DNA from: Pisolithus tinctorius
Lineage: Eukaryota; Basidiomycota; Agaricomycetes; Boletales; Pisolithaceae
Length of the DNA stretch: 64,000 bases
Direction: 5' to 3'
Assembly (NCBI GenBank): GCA_024663395.1
Contig: JANFAH010000001.1
Span: 2,604,001-2,668,000 of the forward strand
Below are positions 32,799-44,400 of this stretch, piece after piece. The translations under genes were made by a program, and so were the position numbers. The notes under the pieces are model-generated. The model was not told where the DNA came from. It searched no databases and saw only the letters and a list, made by a program, of their open reading frames with translations. Each line of letters begins with the position of its first letter. The stretch's first letter is position 1.

Positions 32799-34210
32799 GC
32801 TACCACTGATATAGAAATCCCTAGGACAGAGAAAGGGAGGCGACAAGACGAACGGTTGGAAGTAGTTCGCAAATTCCTCGAAGATCAACAGCAACCGCCT
32901 GGAATGTCGGACTTGGATCTGAACTCGTTAATCAAATATGCGGCAAGATTCTTCCTGAAGAATGCAGAACTGTGGCACCGGGAACCGAGGGGACAGCATC
33001 AAGTAGTACCCGCGTACGAGAAACGCCTGGAGTTGATGAAGCAAGCACATGACGATTTGGGTCACAAGGGAGTGTTCCCCACTAAGTCGAGATTACTGAT
33101 CCGCTTTTGGTGGCCGTTGCTAGATCGAGATGTACGATGGTTCCTCCGTACCTGCCATGAGTGTCAAATTCGACGTATGGACAAGATCCACATCCCACCT
33201 GTCGTAGCCATGCCAGAGCCTCTGTTTTACAAGGCATACATGGATTCGATGGTGATGCCGAAGTCGAATGGATTCCGGTACATAGTGCAAGCTAGGTGTT
33301 CTCTGACTTCATATCCTGAGTGGCAGATGCTGCGTGCAGAGACAGGACAGACCTTAGGACGGTTCATATTCGAACAGATCTTGTGTCGGTGGGGTGCTGT
33401 AGGAGAGATTGTCACGGACAACGGCTCCGCGTTCAAACAGGCCCTCGCCTACCTTGCAAAGAAGTATGATATCAGGCATATAAAGATTTCAGCATACAAT
33501 TCTCAAGTCAATGGAGTTGTCAAGAGAAGACATCTAACCGTTCGAGAAGCTCTCGTCAAGACTTGCGAGGGCGAAGTGGGCAAATGGTCGTCGTACGCAC
33601 CGTCGGTGTTCTGGGCTGAAAGGGTGACAACACAAAAGTCGACGAAACTTTCGCCATATCAGATGGTCCATGGAATCGAGCCGAGATTGCCGTTTGACTT
33701 CGCCGAAGCGACTTTTCTGATGAATTGGGACAAGGATAAGTATTCGACCGAAGAACTGATATCGTATAGGTGCCGCCAGCTGCAGCGAAGGCAGGAAGAC
33801 TTACGGCGGGTTCGTCAACAAGTATACAAGGCACGGTGCCAGACAGCAAAGGAGTTCGAACAGAGGGTGAAAGGGTCGATATGAAGCTACGAGTTCGAAC
33901 CAGGAGCGCTAGTCCTAGCCCACAATACGAGAATCGAGAAGGAACTCGATCGCAAAACGAAGCCAAGATACCTAGGCCCTATGGTAGTCGTCAGGCGAAC
34001 TGAAGGGGGTTCATACCTATTAGCTGAGCTTGACGGCTCGATTTCCCGACTTTGATACGCCGCTTTTCGCTTACTCCCTTATTACTCTAGGAAACGAATC
34101 TCGATAGCAGTAGAAGAACTCACGAACCGAAGTAAAGAAGAGCTGCGCAGGCTCGAAGAAGAATCGATAGAGGACGGATCGAACCCCGAAGCCGAAGACA
34201 TCTTATGAGA
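32799..34210 (+). pseudogene. LTR-A integrase
   Basis: Resumes at DIEIPRTEKGRRQDER (about 32815). HHCC zinc-binding domain: HDDLGHKGVF ... CHECQIRR (33045-33175). Catalytic core: first Asp in YMDSMVMPKS (about 33240), second in VTDNGSAF (about 33415). The third acidic residue, expected in NGVVERRH, is Lys here (NGVVKRRH, about 33510), consistent with a G-to-A change at a CpG. The C-terminal SH3-like part, [20 protein letters not shown] (about 33905-33965), follows a TGA at 33882. A second TGA lies at 34054. The tail is acidic. Not active as it stands. Confidence 0.9.
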
Positions 34211-34492
34211 AGAGGACGTCAAAGAGAGCGAGTCAGGTGAGAGTATCTGAGACCTCCAGTTGTAGATATTGGTGTGCTCGTTCAACCAAGGCACTTTGAC
34301 TATCGGCTCGAATTCGAGCGTAATTCGGTGCGACTTGCACCCCGACTTGCACATTCTACTTCAAAAAAAAAAAAAAAAGTCACAGCTTTTGGACGATTCG
34401 AAAAGCGCTGATCAATTCTGTGTTGGACAGGGATATACATGAGGTACAACGACGGGGCTGTTGAAGCCCAGAAAAGAGATAGTGCAAGATAC
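34211..34492. other. Spacer with a 16-base A run
   Basis: Contains a poly(A) run at 34362-34377. No gene recognised. Separates the integrase from the antisense gene, whose stop is at 34493. Confidence 0.6.
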
Positions 34493-35900
34493 TTAATCAC
34501 GCGATTTCCTCTTGCCCAAAGCCTTCTCGGATGCGACGTGGCCCTTTGAGGCCTGGTCTAACACTTCGGTCACAGCGTGAAGGGCTTTGCGAAGTACGAC
34601 CAGCATCTCGGCGTTGGAAAGCGAAGGCAGCGAAGGAGGGGAACTGGAAGTCGAAGGGGTTGGTGCTGAGTTAGAAGAGGAGGCGCCAGAAGTTGAAGGG
34701 GGAGGAGTCAGACTGGGAGATGGAGACTTGACACGAGCGCGTTTCGAGGCGCGAGCAGGCCTTTGGGTGATCTCAACTACAGGCTTGGCAGGGTAACGAG
34801 GAGGGGTGATAGCGGGAGGAGTAGAGCCCGTGCAAAGTGCCTGGACCCAGGCTCGGGACTGTGCCGAGTCGTTCTGGAGCGGTGTCAGCAAGACGCTCTA
34901 GGACGAAAAGAGAGCGAGCAACACGCACGTATAAGGGACAAGTATAGCGAAGTTGACGACATCGCGTGCATTTGAGCCCCAAGGCTCCAGAGCAGACAGC
35001 TCGAGCGACGCGACAACGATCGCAGGGGATGGGCGGGTAGATGGGGAAGCCGCCATCCTTCGAAGTACATTCGACGAGCTTGATGTGCCAATCGGGACGG
35101 TAGACTCGCCATTGGAGACCGGACTCCCCGAGACGGTCTGCGTTCTGGATCTCGAAGAGTCAGCTATGGGACGAAGAAGAATGAGAGAAGTTAAAACGCA
35201 CTGAAGGGTGATCAAGGGATGCGTGGCCAGTCAATGGAGAGTCGGCAGGAAGACACTCAAGGCCAGACTCGGAAACGTTGAGTGTCTGGCGGGTGGGCGT
35301 GGTAGGATCCGCAGGTGCAGCAGTGTCTGGGACAGAGACCAGACGATCGGGCGAAACGGTTGGTGTAAGAGGAGAAGGAGGGTCCAAGGGACCCGGGGGC
35401 AAGGGAGAGGGCGTACGAGAAGGCGCGATGGTGGACGTGGACGTGGATGTGGATGACAGAGCGTCCGGGAGCGTGTCGAAGGTGGGAAGGTCGAGAGTAG
35501 GGCTGGGGTCCGGTTCCTGGACGACAGCGGTCGCGGGCGTGGGCTCTGCGAGGGTGTGGTCGACTGGGGCGGCGGTAGTTGCGGGAGCCGGTTCGTCTTG
35601 GACAATGTCAGCAGGAGGAGCGTCGACCGGTAGTGCAGGAGAGGAAGTGGCTTGAGGTTCGGGAGCCATAGGAGCCAGCGATGGGCCCTGTAGCGACGGG
35701 GTAGCGTCAACGAAATGACCGTCAAGGAAAAGAAAAAGACCACGCACCATCAACGACCCCAGATGCGCCAACAGCACGTTTCTCGACTCAGTGTCTCCCT
35801 GCGACGATCCCAGCAGGAGCTGGAGGATGGAGGCAGTGCGCGTGAGGTCGTCAGCCGGGACACCAACGTTGGGAGGCGAGTCATTGGGGTTGGACGACAT
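34493..35900 (-). CDS. Antisense Zn2Cys6-type gene inside the LTR-A element
   Basis: Four exons on the strand opposite to gag-pol: 35748-35900, 35202-35687, 34929-35144 and 34493-34897, with introns of 60, 57 and 31 bp. All begin GTGCGT and end AG, and all are in phase 0. The third is shorter than usual, so its borders are the weakest. The product has about 419 residues. The N-terminal segment is helical (TRTASILQLLLGSSQ), then a long Pro/Ser/Thr-rich region. The cysteine cluster CDRCRVARAVC...CTRCRQLRYTC lies at 34938-35024 with spacing C-x2-C-x6-C-x7-C-x2-C-x6-C. A basic stretch (ASKRARVKSPSPS) may be a nuclear signal. The C-terminus is helical. No stop or frameshift. Predicted nuclear DNA-binding protein; target unknown. 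Confidence 0.72.
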
Positions 35901-37354
35901 GAGAGCGAGGGCGAGAAGGAGAAAGATGGGGAAGGAAAAAATAGAAGGAACACGCGGGGTAGCTTAGATAAGAAGGAGGGGAAAATGGTGGGAAGTTGAT
36001 TGAAACGGATCGATTATCACCAGAAGTCGGAACCTTCGCTCGAAGCAGCGGCAGTCTTACGGTCTCGGCGCACTCAAAGAGTCATGGCGTTCTCGCCATA
36101 TTCTAGTCTATTTTCCTTTTGCATTATGGTGCTCACTAACGTTCTACACTAGGAAAGACGACAGTTCGAATTCGAACAAGCAAACTGACTGCGAAGGGTA
36201 ATGACCGGCTGTGAAGGAAACGTTAGACTCCATGACGTTCTCGGAGCTATGGCATGGGTAGGAAGGGTCGCTACAGGAGAGGTATGCCGAGCTGGAACGA
36301 GTGAGAAGGGACACGAACCAAGCAGAAACGACACTGGAAGAGAGCTTGGCCAGGGTAGACACGCTGACAGGTGACCTTTCCGTTTCAGTTTGAACGCGTT
36401 TTATGGTGGGGAACAGGTATCTCGGCGCAAGAAAAAGTGGATTGACGGAGGGCGAATGTCCGAGGTCGAGCGAGAGCTCGTGTTTGTACCTGTCGAGGTC
36501 GAAGACCTATCTTCGAAGCGGGATCGAGATGCTACAAGTTCAAGCGTCGGAAAAGGTGGAAAGTGGGAATGTAAAGCTCCCAGAGGTACATACGAAGAGC
36601 CGAGAATATTAGAAACGCGAGTCGAAGGCCGCTGGTATCATTATGCGCCACGAAATTCGTTCCTGCACGCGAGGTGCCGGTACAGGAGCTGAGAAAAAGG
36701 GGGGGGGCCGGAGAACCATAGAAAGGACGCAGTATAGGGTAGAAGGAGTCTCCCGAGGGCCCAAGGTTTTGTTTTCCTTGGTTTCGTTTCCACTAATGTC
36801 GTCTTAAGGACGGAATAGAGTCGAGAGCACACAATGCACTCTCGTAGGATTGTGAATACGTCACTGATAGGGGGTTTACAGGTATAAAATAATCTTCGAG
36901 CTGGGTCATAGTTCTACTGCCAGCTGCGTTTTGACGAGCCGTTTCTACCTCGCACCGCACTCGATTTATCACCCGCTTGTTTGCGCGTTCGAAGCGCTAT
37001 GATCGTCACCCGGGCTAAGGGGGTTGGCTTCGGAGGTGTGGAAAATCGAGGGCGTGAGGTGATGGAGAAGGTACAGGAGAGTGGCTGCGAGGGGTCTCGG
37101 GGACGTTGATGAGAGTGAGAGAGAGGTTCGAGGAGCGCAGTGCAGGTTCGGGATCGAAGGGGCACGTTGACGGAGGAAGGAGTTGTTGAGTGCGGGGTGG
37201 AAGGTGATGTGAGGTACAGTGGGCGAGGGGAAGGCTAGGAGAGTCAGAGGGCAAGGGTACGAAGGGGAAGCTAGTGAGGATGGGTACGAAGCCGAGGACG
37301 TCTACACGAGGAAGGGGACGACCGAGGATGGTCGGCATCTAAACCCCCCTCGGA
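35901..37354. other. LTR-A 3' region before the LTR
   Basis: About 1.45 kb with no domain recognised. A plus-strand stretch near 36280-36360 reads RYAELERVRRDTNQAETTLE, a likely coiled coil, and a further open stretch runs 36390-36692 (100 codons). A G9-run lies at 36700. The sequence just before the 3' LTR, GCATCTAAACCCCCCTCGGA, is C-rich rather than a classical purine tract and has counterparts next to LTR-C and LTR-H. Promoter sequence for the antisense gene would lie at about 35900-36100. Confidence 0.5.
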
Positions 37355-37824
37355 TGTAGGGAATGTGAACCTTTTCCCTATGAGAAGTCGCACTTCTGTT
37401 GGGTCGAAGGGAAGGTTTGAGGGTGAAGGATGTAAGAGAGAGTCAAGGAGGATTCAGGCTTAGGGGTTGTGGCTGAAAAGGGACTTGGTGTCGAAACATA
37501 GGGAGCTGACTAAGTGCGCGAGTGGTCACGGCGTGTGCCACATCACTTAACAACTACGGTACAGCACGGACAAAATACTGTACTAGTCATCTCGGCCTAC
37601 TCTGTGTCTTGCTTGGAGGAGCAAAATTTTCACTACTTCAGCTCTTTTCTGCCAAGGTTCTTCTTTAGAGTCAAGAATTATATTCTCGGGCAAGTTCCCT
37701 TTGCATTCATCTAAAGTACTTACCCTGCATCCAGACTGAAGCCCCTTCAGGGTCGACCCGACTCGAGTGGAACCTACCTCTTCCGGAGTTGGAGGTCTCG
37801 GCCAACAGAAAACACTATCTTACA
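37355..37824 (+). mobile_element. LTR-A 3' LTR
   Basis: 470 bp, same length as the 5' LTR. By eye about 18 differences, all but one being transitions at CpG. Followed by GCGC, the undecayed target duplication. Confidence 0.93.
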
Positions 37825-39559
37825 GCGCAATGCCCATGCATGCAGATGAAGACTAAAGGCCTCATGCGTAGAAAGACTGTTGGATGTTAACAGTCATCCT
37901 TCGCACAAGATCGAGTCATCAGTGCTAAAGAGAAAAGAGGAAGCGAGTTAAGCGCACGTTAAAGGTTTTTAGCGCCCGTGTACAGCATTCTGGTTTTCGT
38001 CGTATCTCTGCCGTTTCCAAAGATATCAACTCGGTTCGCATGCTCGCTTAAAGTGCTCAGCCCCACGATTCTTCCTTCCAAATTTGGAAAGGATCCTCGC
38101 ACCCTACGCATTTCTACAGCACTCCATCCATCAGACGCTCATTTTGCGAAGTCCATCAATCATGGCCACCTCTTCGTCAGTCATCTCGCTTGTCTCATTT
38201 GCCAGAGACAATGGCTACATATATCTGCCAGGCGTTCCCACCAGCTTCCGTCCTGAAGCCCCCTGGTTCATCCCATCATTGTCAGCCCCATCCCATCCCA
38301 TGCAGCTTGGACAGCGTGTTCTCCTTGTCAGTCTGACTTCCAGAAGGACGTTCTTTGGTCGCCTCAGGTCTGTCACTCGGTTAGAAAGGTCTTATGTGGT
38401 CGTTTCAGTCTCCCCTCTTGATGAAGCATATGGATCGTTCCTCCCTGCTCCCTGCACCGTCTTTATTCCAATCTTGTCCGTCATTCTTCCCGCATTGTGA
38501 CAGCTGCAGTGTAATCTACTGTCCTCCAGCCTCCCTGATCACATTCATGATGAGTATGACGTGCAACTTGCCTTCCTACTGCAAGATCCAGCAGAAGACA
38601 TCCCTCCTTCTCCTCCTCCTCCATCAGAACCCCATCCATGAAGTTTTTGTTAACTTCGCTGAGAGGATGAAAGGGTGGGAGATGCGATCGCGTATGCTCT
38701 CATAGCCCCACAGACCCCCAATGCCCTAGCCCCCTTTGACGCCTGACTCATGCCCTTCAATTCTGGAATTAATACTTCCCTGTCTGGAAACACTGTCCAT
38801 CTGTCATGCCATCTTTGGATCTAGAGATGTCTCCGCCGAGATCTGACTTGCATCACCGCCCCCTAATGTGATGTCAGTGCACTTACTCAGTTTCAGACTC
38901 TATTTGACTCGTTCTGTGATATTTTGACTGTCCTTGACTTGTTCATTGCCAATACTTACCAATCCTCCTTGCTTGCTTACTTTTCATTTCTCGCTTACTC
39001 ATCATGGTTACTCAGTCCTTACTCATTACTTACCAAGTGTTTGTGCCTTGTTTGTCACAAGCTGTGCTCCCCCCATAGTATATAAACCCCCATGTACTTA
39101 GCTACCCACAATCAATCAAGAAGTCACTCAGAAGTCAGCTCAGCTCAGCATATCTTATCGTCGACAGTTGAGGCTCATTTGGAAGAGTCTATCTGTCTTC
39201 ATTCATATCATTGTATCATCTGTGCTCTGTCAGCACACCTGCTTAGTCATCCATTCACTCCTGCGTAACTCGTCATCGACTTGTGCCAGGAGCATATTCT
39301 ATCAAAAGTCCATTACCCCCAAGTACTTTCGGCTGAACACCTTCACTCTGTTCAGCATCCCCTTCCCAATCATCGTCCATTCGTCTTCTCCTGCGTAACT
39401 CATCGACGACTTGCGCCAGGAGCACCTCCACTTGAAGTCTTCCCCACTTTAGGTTTCTCTGCCCTCCAGGTTCTGCAGAGGTAAACCACCACTCGCACAT
39501 ATTTGTCTTTTGTGTTGGATTTGTTTGGTTTATACCAGCATTCCACACTTTGACTCACA
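37825..39559 (+). repeat. LTR-B, right piece of the split copy
   Basis: Continues the LTR-B begun at 24996 and runs to the LTR end TTTGACTCACA. The joined copy would be about 1.8 kb, like the complete copies. It keeps many CpGs where other copies have TG or CA, so it is a young copy. Two copies of the ACAACTCGTCGACGAGTTGT-type palindrome lie at 39263-39286 and 39393-39416. The flanks (GCGC before 24996, GCGG after 39559) do not form a clear duplication, and no primer-binding site follows. It is thus not a normal 5' LTR or clean solo LTR. Confidence 0.88.
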
Positions 39560-41700
39560 GCGGTGGGAGGTTTGCCCAATGGTAAGTGGGTGGTGGTAGG
39601 GAATGGCAATCTTGACTGGAAAGTGACATAGGAGGCGGGCAGTCATTGACAACCTGTGTAGAGAAAGAGTAAAAACAGTCCAGCCAATCCTCATGGTCGT
39701 CATCCTTGGGCGGGTCAAGCTCCGACTGCAGATGGCAGGATAAGCCATCAGGGCTGGCATGCTTGTCCATGGGAACATGGATGAGCTTGAACGAGAAGAG
39801 GAGGACACCAGCGATCCAGCGATTGATCATCGCATTAGGCTGCAGATCTGGGTTATTTATCATGCCCTTAATAAACTTTGCAACTACCTCCACAGTGAAG
39901 TTAGTGAGACTGAAGATGTATATGCATACCATGCACAACACGCGGAAGAGACCGTACAACTCAAGCTTGGCCTGGGAGTAGCAGCTTTCCACCTCATTGA
40001 GGGTGATGGACCTGAAGCGACTTGGGTACCGTCTGCCATCTTCACCGAGCTGGTAGAGGATGTAGCCAACTGCGATGACCGATGTGTCGACTGCTAGAAT
40101 TACTTTGCGACTGCACTCATAGTCAATTCTTTGGAGTGTGGGGGACTTTACAATTTTTTCCTTGAGTCGTTGCATGGCAGCACGTTGCAGCTTGTCCCAT
40201 GTGAATGGTATGTCTCTCTGCATGAGCGCAACTAGTGGCTGCGCAATCTTGGCGAAGTCTTTGATGAAGATGTGTAGCACACCGCAGACACTGGGGAAAC
40301 TGTGAACCTGTGTCAGGTTGTGGCACTCGGGCCAGTCACGGATCTTCTGCACTTTGCACTCTTCTGGAATGCAACCTTCAAAGGTGCACTTGTGGCCAAC
40401 GATCACAGTGGACAGAGCAGCTAGCACAAACTTCTTTGCCGAGACAGTGGCTCCAATGTTCTGCAAACGCTGAAGGATACGGTTAATGACTATACAGTGA
40501 TTCCAGATAAATTTCCAAATCCCAGGATTCTCTGGGATAGTCTCATAGGGCCTGTCTGCATGCTGATAGCAGGTGGTCTCGGATTTTACGGGGACGTCAT
40601 CTATGAAGGGCAGGGTATGATGTGGGATCTCATCCTGGAGAACAAACGCAGTATCTCCCTGGTATACCTGTACTGCGTTCGCATGACCTTGTGGCAGAGT
40701 AGTAAGCCAGTGTGGTCCAAGCGGGGTACCAAAAGTGGTGAGGTCACAGGAATCCACGTGAAGTGCATGCTAGTCATACCCAGAGTAGAGGTCCATCATC
40801 ACATATACTGTGTACCTGGCAAAGGATTCTGCGAGATGTTCTATGAAGGGCAGAACAGATGTGTCGAGGATGGTCACTGCATTCAGGGGCTGTAAGTCAT
40901 GCACAAGGCAAAGAGACTTTCCGTCTTTCTTTACTATGCAGAACCAGTGGGAGTGGTAAGCCACTGTAGAAGGTTCATACATGCCGGACTTGATGTGATC
41001 TTTAATCATGTCTATGACTTGGGTATGTATTGTGTTCGGAATAGGGATATTGCATTGGACCCAAGGCGTGTGCAGAATCATAGGAATCTTTACTGGTGGA
41101 AAATAGCATTCATCTAGGTGTCTGCGCTCTGTAATGTCCCAAGTGAATGCGAGCTCATGGACTGAAACAAGCCAAATTACAAGTTTAAGTTCTTCTGGCC
41201 AAAGCCAATCTGCAGGATCAAGGTCAAGTTCCATGGCCTGTTTGGCAGTGAAGTGGATGCCTGGAGCGAAGTCTGGTGGATGGGTTGGAAGTGGTTGGAG
41301 ACCAGTGAGCAGGTCATCAGGCAGGCTGCGCACAATGCAGTATTCTTCTGCCATCAGGGCAGGTACCATCTGAACCTTCTTGGCAACTGGCTTGTAAACA
41401 AGGGTGTGAACTGTGGGATCTAGTTGATAAATGCTGCTGAATGCAGCTATAGCAGAGGGGTTTAGTATTGTCTGAGTGGAGGAGAGGAAAGCGAAAGCAG
41501 GCGGGGGTATTCCAGTGGGTATGTTCTGTGGTATAGGTGCCATGGGCGAAGAGAAGGTTGTCGAAGTGAAGGCTAGTGATGAGACAGTAGGACTGAGGAA
41601 TGGATAACAGTGGCTAAATAGGAAACAGGACATCTTAGTAGGCTCTCCCCAACTGTTTGGTGGATCATTGATATTCAAAAACCCCATTCAACTATACTTT
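39560..41700 (-). pseudogene. Gypsy pol fragment: RT and RNase H
   Basis: Minus-strand polyprotein. The linker start is at about 41690 (MGFLNINDPPNSWGE), then WPEELKLVIWLVSVHELAFTW (shown in part: WPEELKLVIWLV, about 41200), KSGMYEPSTVAYHSHWFC (about 40985), DLQPLNAVTILDTSV (about 40880), and a TAG stop at 40769. RT continues with FIDDVPVK (about 40605), intact. RNase H: VDTSVIAVGYIL (about 40080), KLELYGLF (about 39965), then the connection to the integrase (INRWIAGVLLFSFKLIHVP, about 39815). Only one stop in about 700 codons, so well preserved. Cut at 39560 by the LTR-B end before the integrase. Closest in this window to the LTR-A pol. Confidence 0.9.
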
Positions 41701-41710
41701 GGTGGCTATG

Positions 41711-42612
41711 TGTGAAGTACGGGTTTACCCTCGGGTGACCAGGCTTCAAGACTGGGTGACAGGGGTTAAGTCCAAGTGGCCAAAGTCAAGGCTGAGAGAC
41801 AGGGGCCAAGTCCAGTTGGACCAGAGTTGAGGCCAGAGGTTAGGGGCTAAGTCCGGAGGGCCGGACTTAAGACTGGGAGTGCGGGAATAAGGCCAGTAGC
41901 ATGGGAAACCGACCGGTCTTGGAGTGCACACAAGGGGAAGCCGGTCCAGGGTTGGATCTACCTCTCTTGGTCTCAGCTTATGTGCTGTACCCTTATGCAA
42001 GCTGGGGAGAGGTCTGGGACAGGGGTCGGGGATAGCTTAAGGCTTGGCCTTAGCTATAGAGTAGATCAAGGGGTAACACAGAGTTGAGGGTAATACTAAG
42101 TTGATATTCTGACTGAGGGTGCTACAAAGTATGTACAGGGGTTAAATACATGAGGCCAGTCCAGGATAACAAACATAGAGCTGGACTTGTTAACAAGCTA
42201 TTAGCAAGAAGATTAGCAAGAGAGTGGATAGCCATAGTGGCTGTGCCAAGGCTAATAGCCAAAGTCCGGGTGACTGGCATACTGGGGTCAGACACAGGAT
42301 TTGTACAGTAAGCAAAGTCAGATGAACGGGCTAGACTAAATATAGTACAAACAAAGGGAAACAGACCGGAGTTATGTCCGGGTGACCCAGACATGGACCT
42401 AGGAGGACCAGGGTGGAGCAGTGCAAGGCCGGGAGGCCGAAATGGACCGGAGATAGGGGTAAAACACCGGGCTTGAGTTATGCAGGCCAGAGTTGAGTTA
42501 TCTAGGGCCAGGATTGGGTTTTCTAGGCTGGACCAGGACCGGACTTGACCGGAGATAGGGGCTAGGGGTCCGGACTGGACCGAGTCCGAGTCCGAGAGTC
42601 ATGGATATGACA
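41711..42612 (-). mobile_element. Complete solo LTR-E
   Basis: 902 bp from TGTGAAGTACGGG to GGATATGACA, flanked by GCTATG on both sides (41705-41710; 42613-42618), a 6-bp duplication. Its outer 150 bp match window positions 1-148. It separates the protease from the RT of the surrounding minus-strand pol fragment. Orientation is inferred from the copy at the window start. Confidence 0.9.
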
Positions 42613-43205
42613 GCTATGGCAGTGCTTGCTGCACTTGCAGTGCAGACAGCCCTCGCGCCATGGGCATGTGGGCAGAGTGTACTCGCAGCCGTTGTTCAGG
42701 TCTCAGAGAGTGATCCATTGTCCACTGTCAGGATAATCATTTGTTACTGCACTCATAAGGCAAATGAACGGATGTCCGAGGAGCATGTCAAAGTTGGCAT
42801 CCTCAATTACTTGAACCTGTAGCATGACTGGCCTGGCTCCAAAGTCAAGTTTCAGGTTCTCTAGAACACCTACAGTAGTGTCTTTAGACATATTAGCAGA
42901 TGTCATAGCCATGAGATGATCACAGTGCAATGGAAGCCTGATCTTTTCCCAAACATGCCTGGGCATGGTGACGATTTCTGAACTGGAATCTAGTATGCAG
43001 TTGATTGTGATGTCGGTCCCAGGGACCTTGGCTTTGATGCAGTGGAGCAGCAGAGTGTGGTGAGCTACGATGGAGCTGTCGTCACCATGGATAACATGGT
43101 CTCTGTATTCACGCATGGTTCTTTGAGGATCGCAGCTGGTCAGCTCATATGACAGAGAGGCAGTGCTGATGTGATGCCAATATAGTACATCCAAAAGCAG
43201 ACAGG
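42613..43205 (-). pseudogene. Gypsy protease fragment
   Basis: Minus-strand protease of the same element as 39560-41700. Reads VPGTDITINCILDSSSEIVTMP (shown in part: CILDSSSEIV, about 42975-43005), then ANFDMLLGHPFICL (about 42760). The active site is normally DSG. Here the Gly codon reads AGT (Ser), one G-to-A change at a CpG. Gag is missing, cut at about 43205 by an LTR-B fragment. Confidence 0.82.
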
Positions 43206-44176
43206 GTGAGTCAGATGTCAACAGGGGTCAAGCTTTGGGGGTCTGTGGGGTGACAGGAGCATAGGGGATTGCAACTTTCCCCCCCAAACCATCCTCTCAG
43301 TGAAGCAAATAGGTACTTCATGAATGAGGCTCTGTTGGAAGAGAGGATGAAGGGGGAGTGTCTTCTGCTGTATCTTGCAACAAGGAGGCAAGATGTGCAT
43401 CATACTCATCATGGATGCGATCAGGGAGAGTGGAGAACAGTAGATTATACTGTAGCTGTTGCAATTTTGGGAGAATGATGGATGAGACTGGTATGAAGAC
43501 ATTGCAGGGAGCAGGGAGGAAGGATCCATATGCTTCTTGGACTGGAGAGACTGAAATGACCACATAAGACCTTTCCAAATGAATGACAGACCTGAGGCTA
43601 CCAAAGAATGTCCTCCTAGAAGTCTTACTGACAAAAAGAACATGCTGTCCAAGCTGGATGGGCTGGGAGGGGGCAGATGAGGATGGGATGTACCAGGACA
43701 CTTCAGGATGGAAGCTGGTAGGAACTCCTAGTAGATATACATAGCCATGGTCCCTAGCAAAGGGGACAAGCAAAATGATTGATGTGGAGGTGGCCATATC
43801 AGAAGAATTAGCAAAATGAGTGTCTTTTGGAGGGAGTGCTGTAGAAACATGTGGAGTGTGCAGATCCTCTCCAATTTTGGAAGGTAGGATCACATGGCTG
43901 AGCACTACAAGTGAGTGTGGGAATGGTTTCAGTATCTGCAGAAATGGTGGAGATATGTTGAAAACTGGAATGCCATACATGGGCACTTAAGAATTTTAAC
44001 CAGCACTTAACTCGCTTTCTCCTTTTCTCTTCTTTGGCATTGATGACTCATTCTTGTGCAAGGGATGACTGCTGGCATTTCTGGCTGTCCTTCCTCACAT
44101 GAGGGCTATGGTCTTCATCTCCATTTATCAGCTATATCCATGTCCACCTCACCAAACACCTTTGGTGTGTGACAGT
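43206..44176 (-). repeat. LTR-B fragment, reversed
   Basis: Matches the inner half of LTR-B (compare 7010-7986) from GGGGGTCTGTGGGG to TTGGTGTGTGACA. About half of the LTR, its 3' side, is missing at the left. CpG-poor and more diverged than the other copies, so an older insertion. Confidence 0.82.
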
Positions 44177-44400
44177 GCAAGGTCTGCTGAATACCTCCTC
44201 TTGAAATCTGGCTTTCATGTATGATGCAATGCAGTCTGTTAGTTCCATTCACCATCTGTGGGGGATTTTAGACATGTCTTGCATAGTATTCATGCTTGGG
44301 GTGGATGAGGTCAGAGTTGTATAGTGGGCAAGCTGCTTGCAGCTTGTTGGAAAATTATGGCATGTCAGGACACTTGCCTCAATATTTTACTGTGATCCAA
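44177..44400. other. Spacer of the giant element
   Basis: No gene seen. Unique sequence between the LTR-B fragment and the right-hand repeat array. Confidence 0.5.

Larger units (their letters stand above)
25066..37824 (+). mobile_element. LTR-A gypsy retrotransposon, full-length but defective
   Basis: A 12.8-kb element with two 470-bp LTRs (25066-25535; 37355-37824). The order is gag, protease, reverse transcriptase, a palindromic insert in place of RNase H, integrase, an antisense gene, then the 3' LTR. Flanks are ACAC (25062-25065) and GCGC (37825-37828), a 4-bp duplication of GCGC after two CpG changes. The flanks join to give the uninterrupted sequence seen at 55196-55206. Much higher CpG content than its surroundings, so it is one of the younger insertions. 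Gag, RT and integrase frames each contain TGA stops. Confidence 0.93.

Noticed and set aside
34587..35655. Plus-strand open readings opposite the antisense gene
   Set aside because: Low-complexity Gly/Val/Glu-rich readings that are shadows of the Pro/Ser/Thr-rich minus-strand exons.
24992..39563. GCGC / GCGG as target duplication of the split LTR-B
   Set aside because: The mismatch is a transversion and the two flanks belong to unrelated sequences (a cysteine-cluster gene and a minus-strand pol), so the LTR may be a recombination product rather than a clean insertion.
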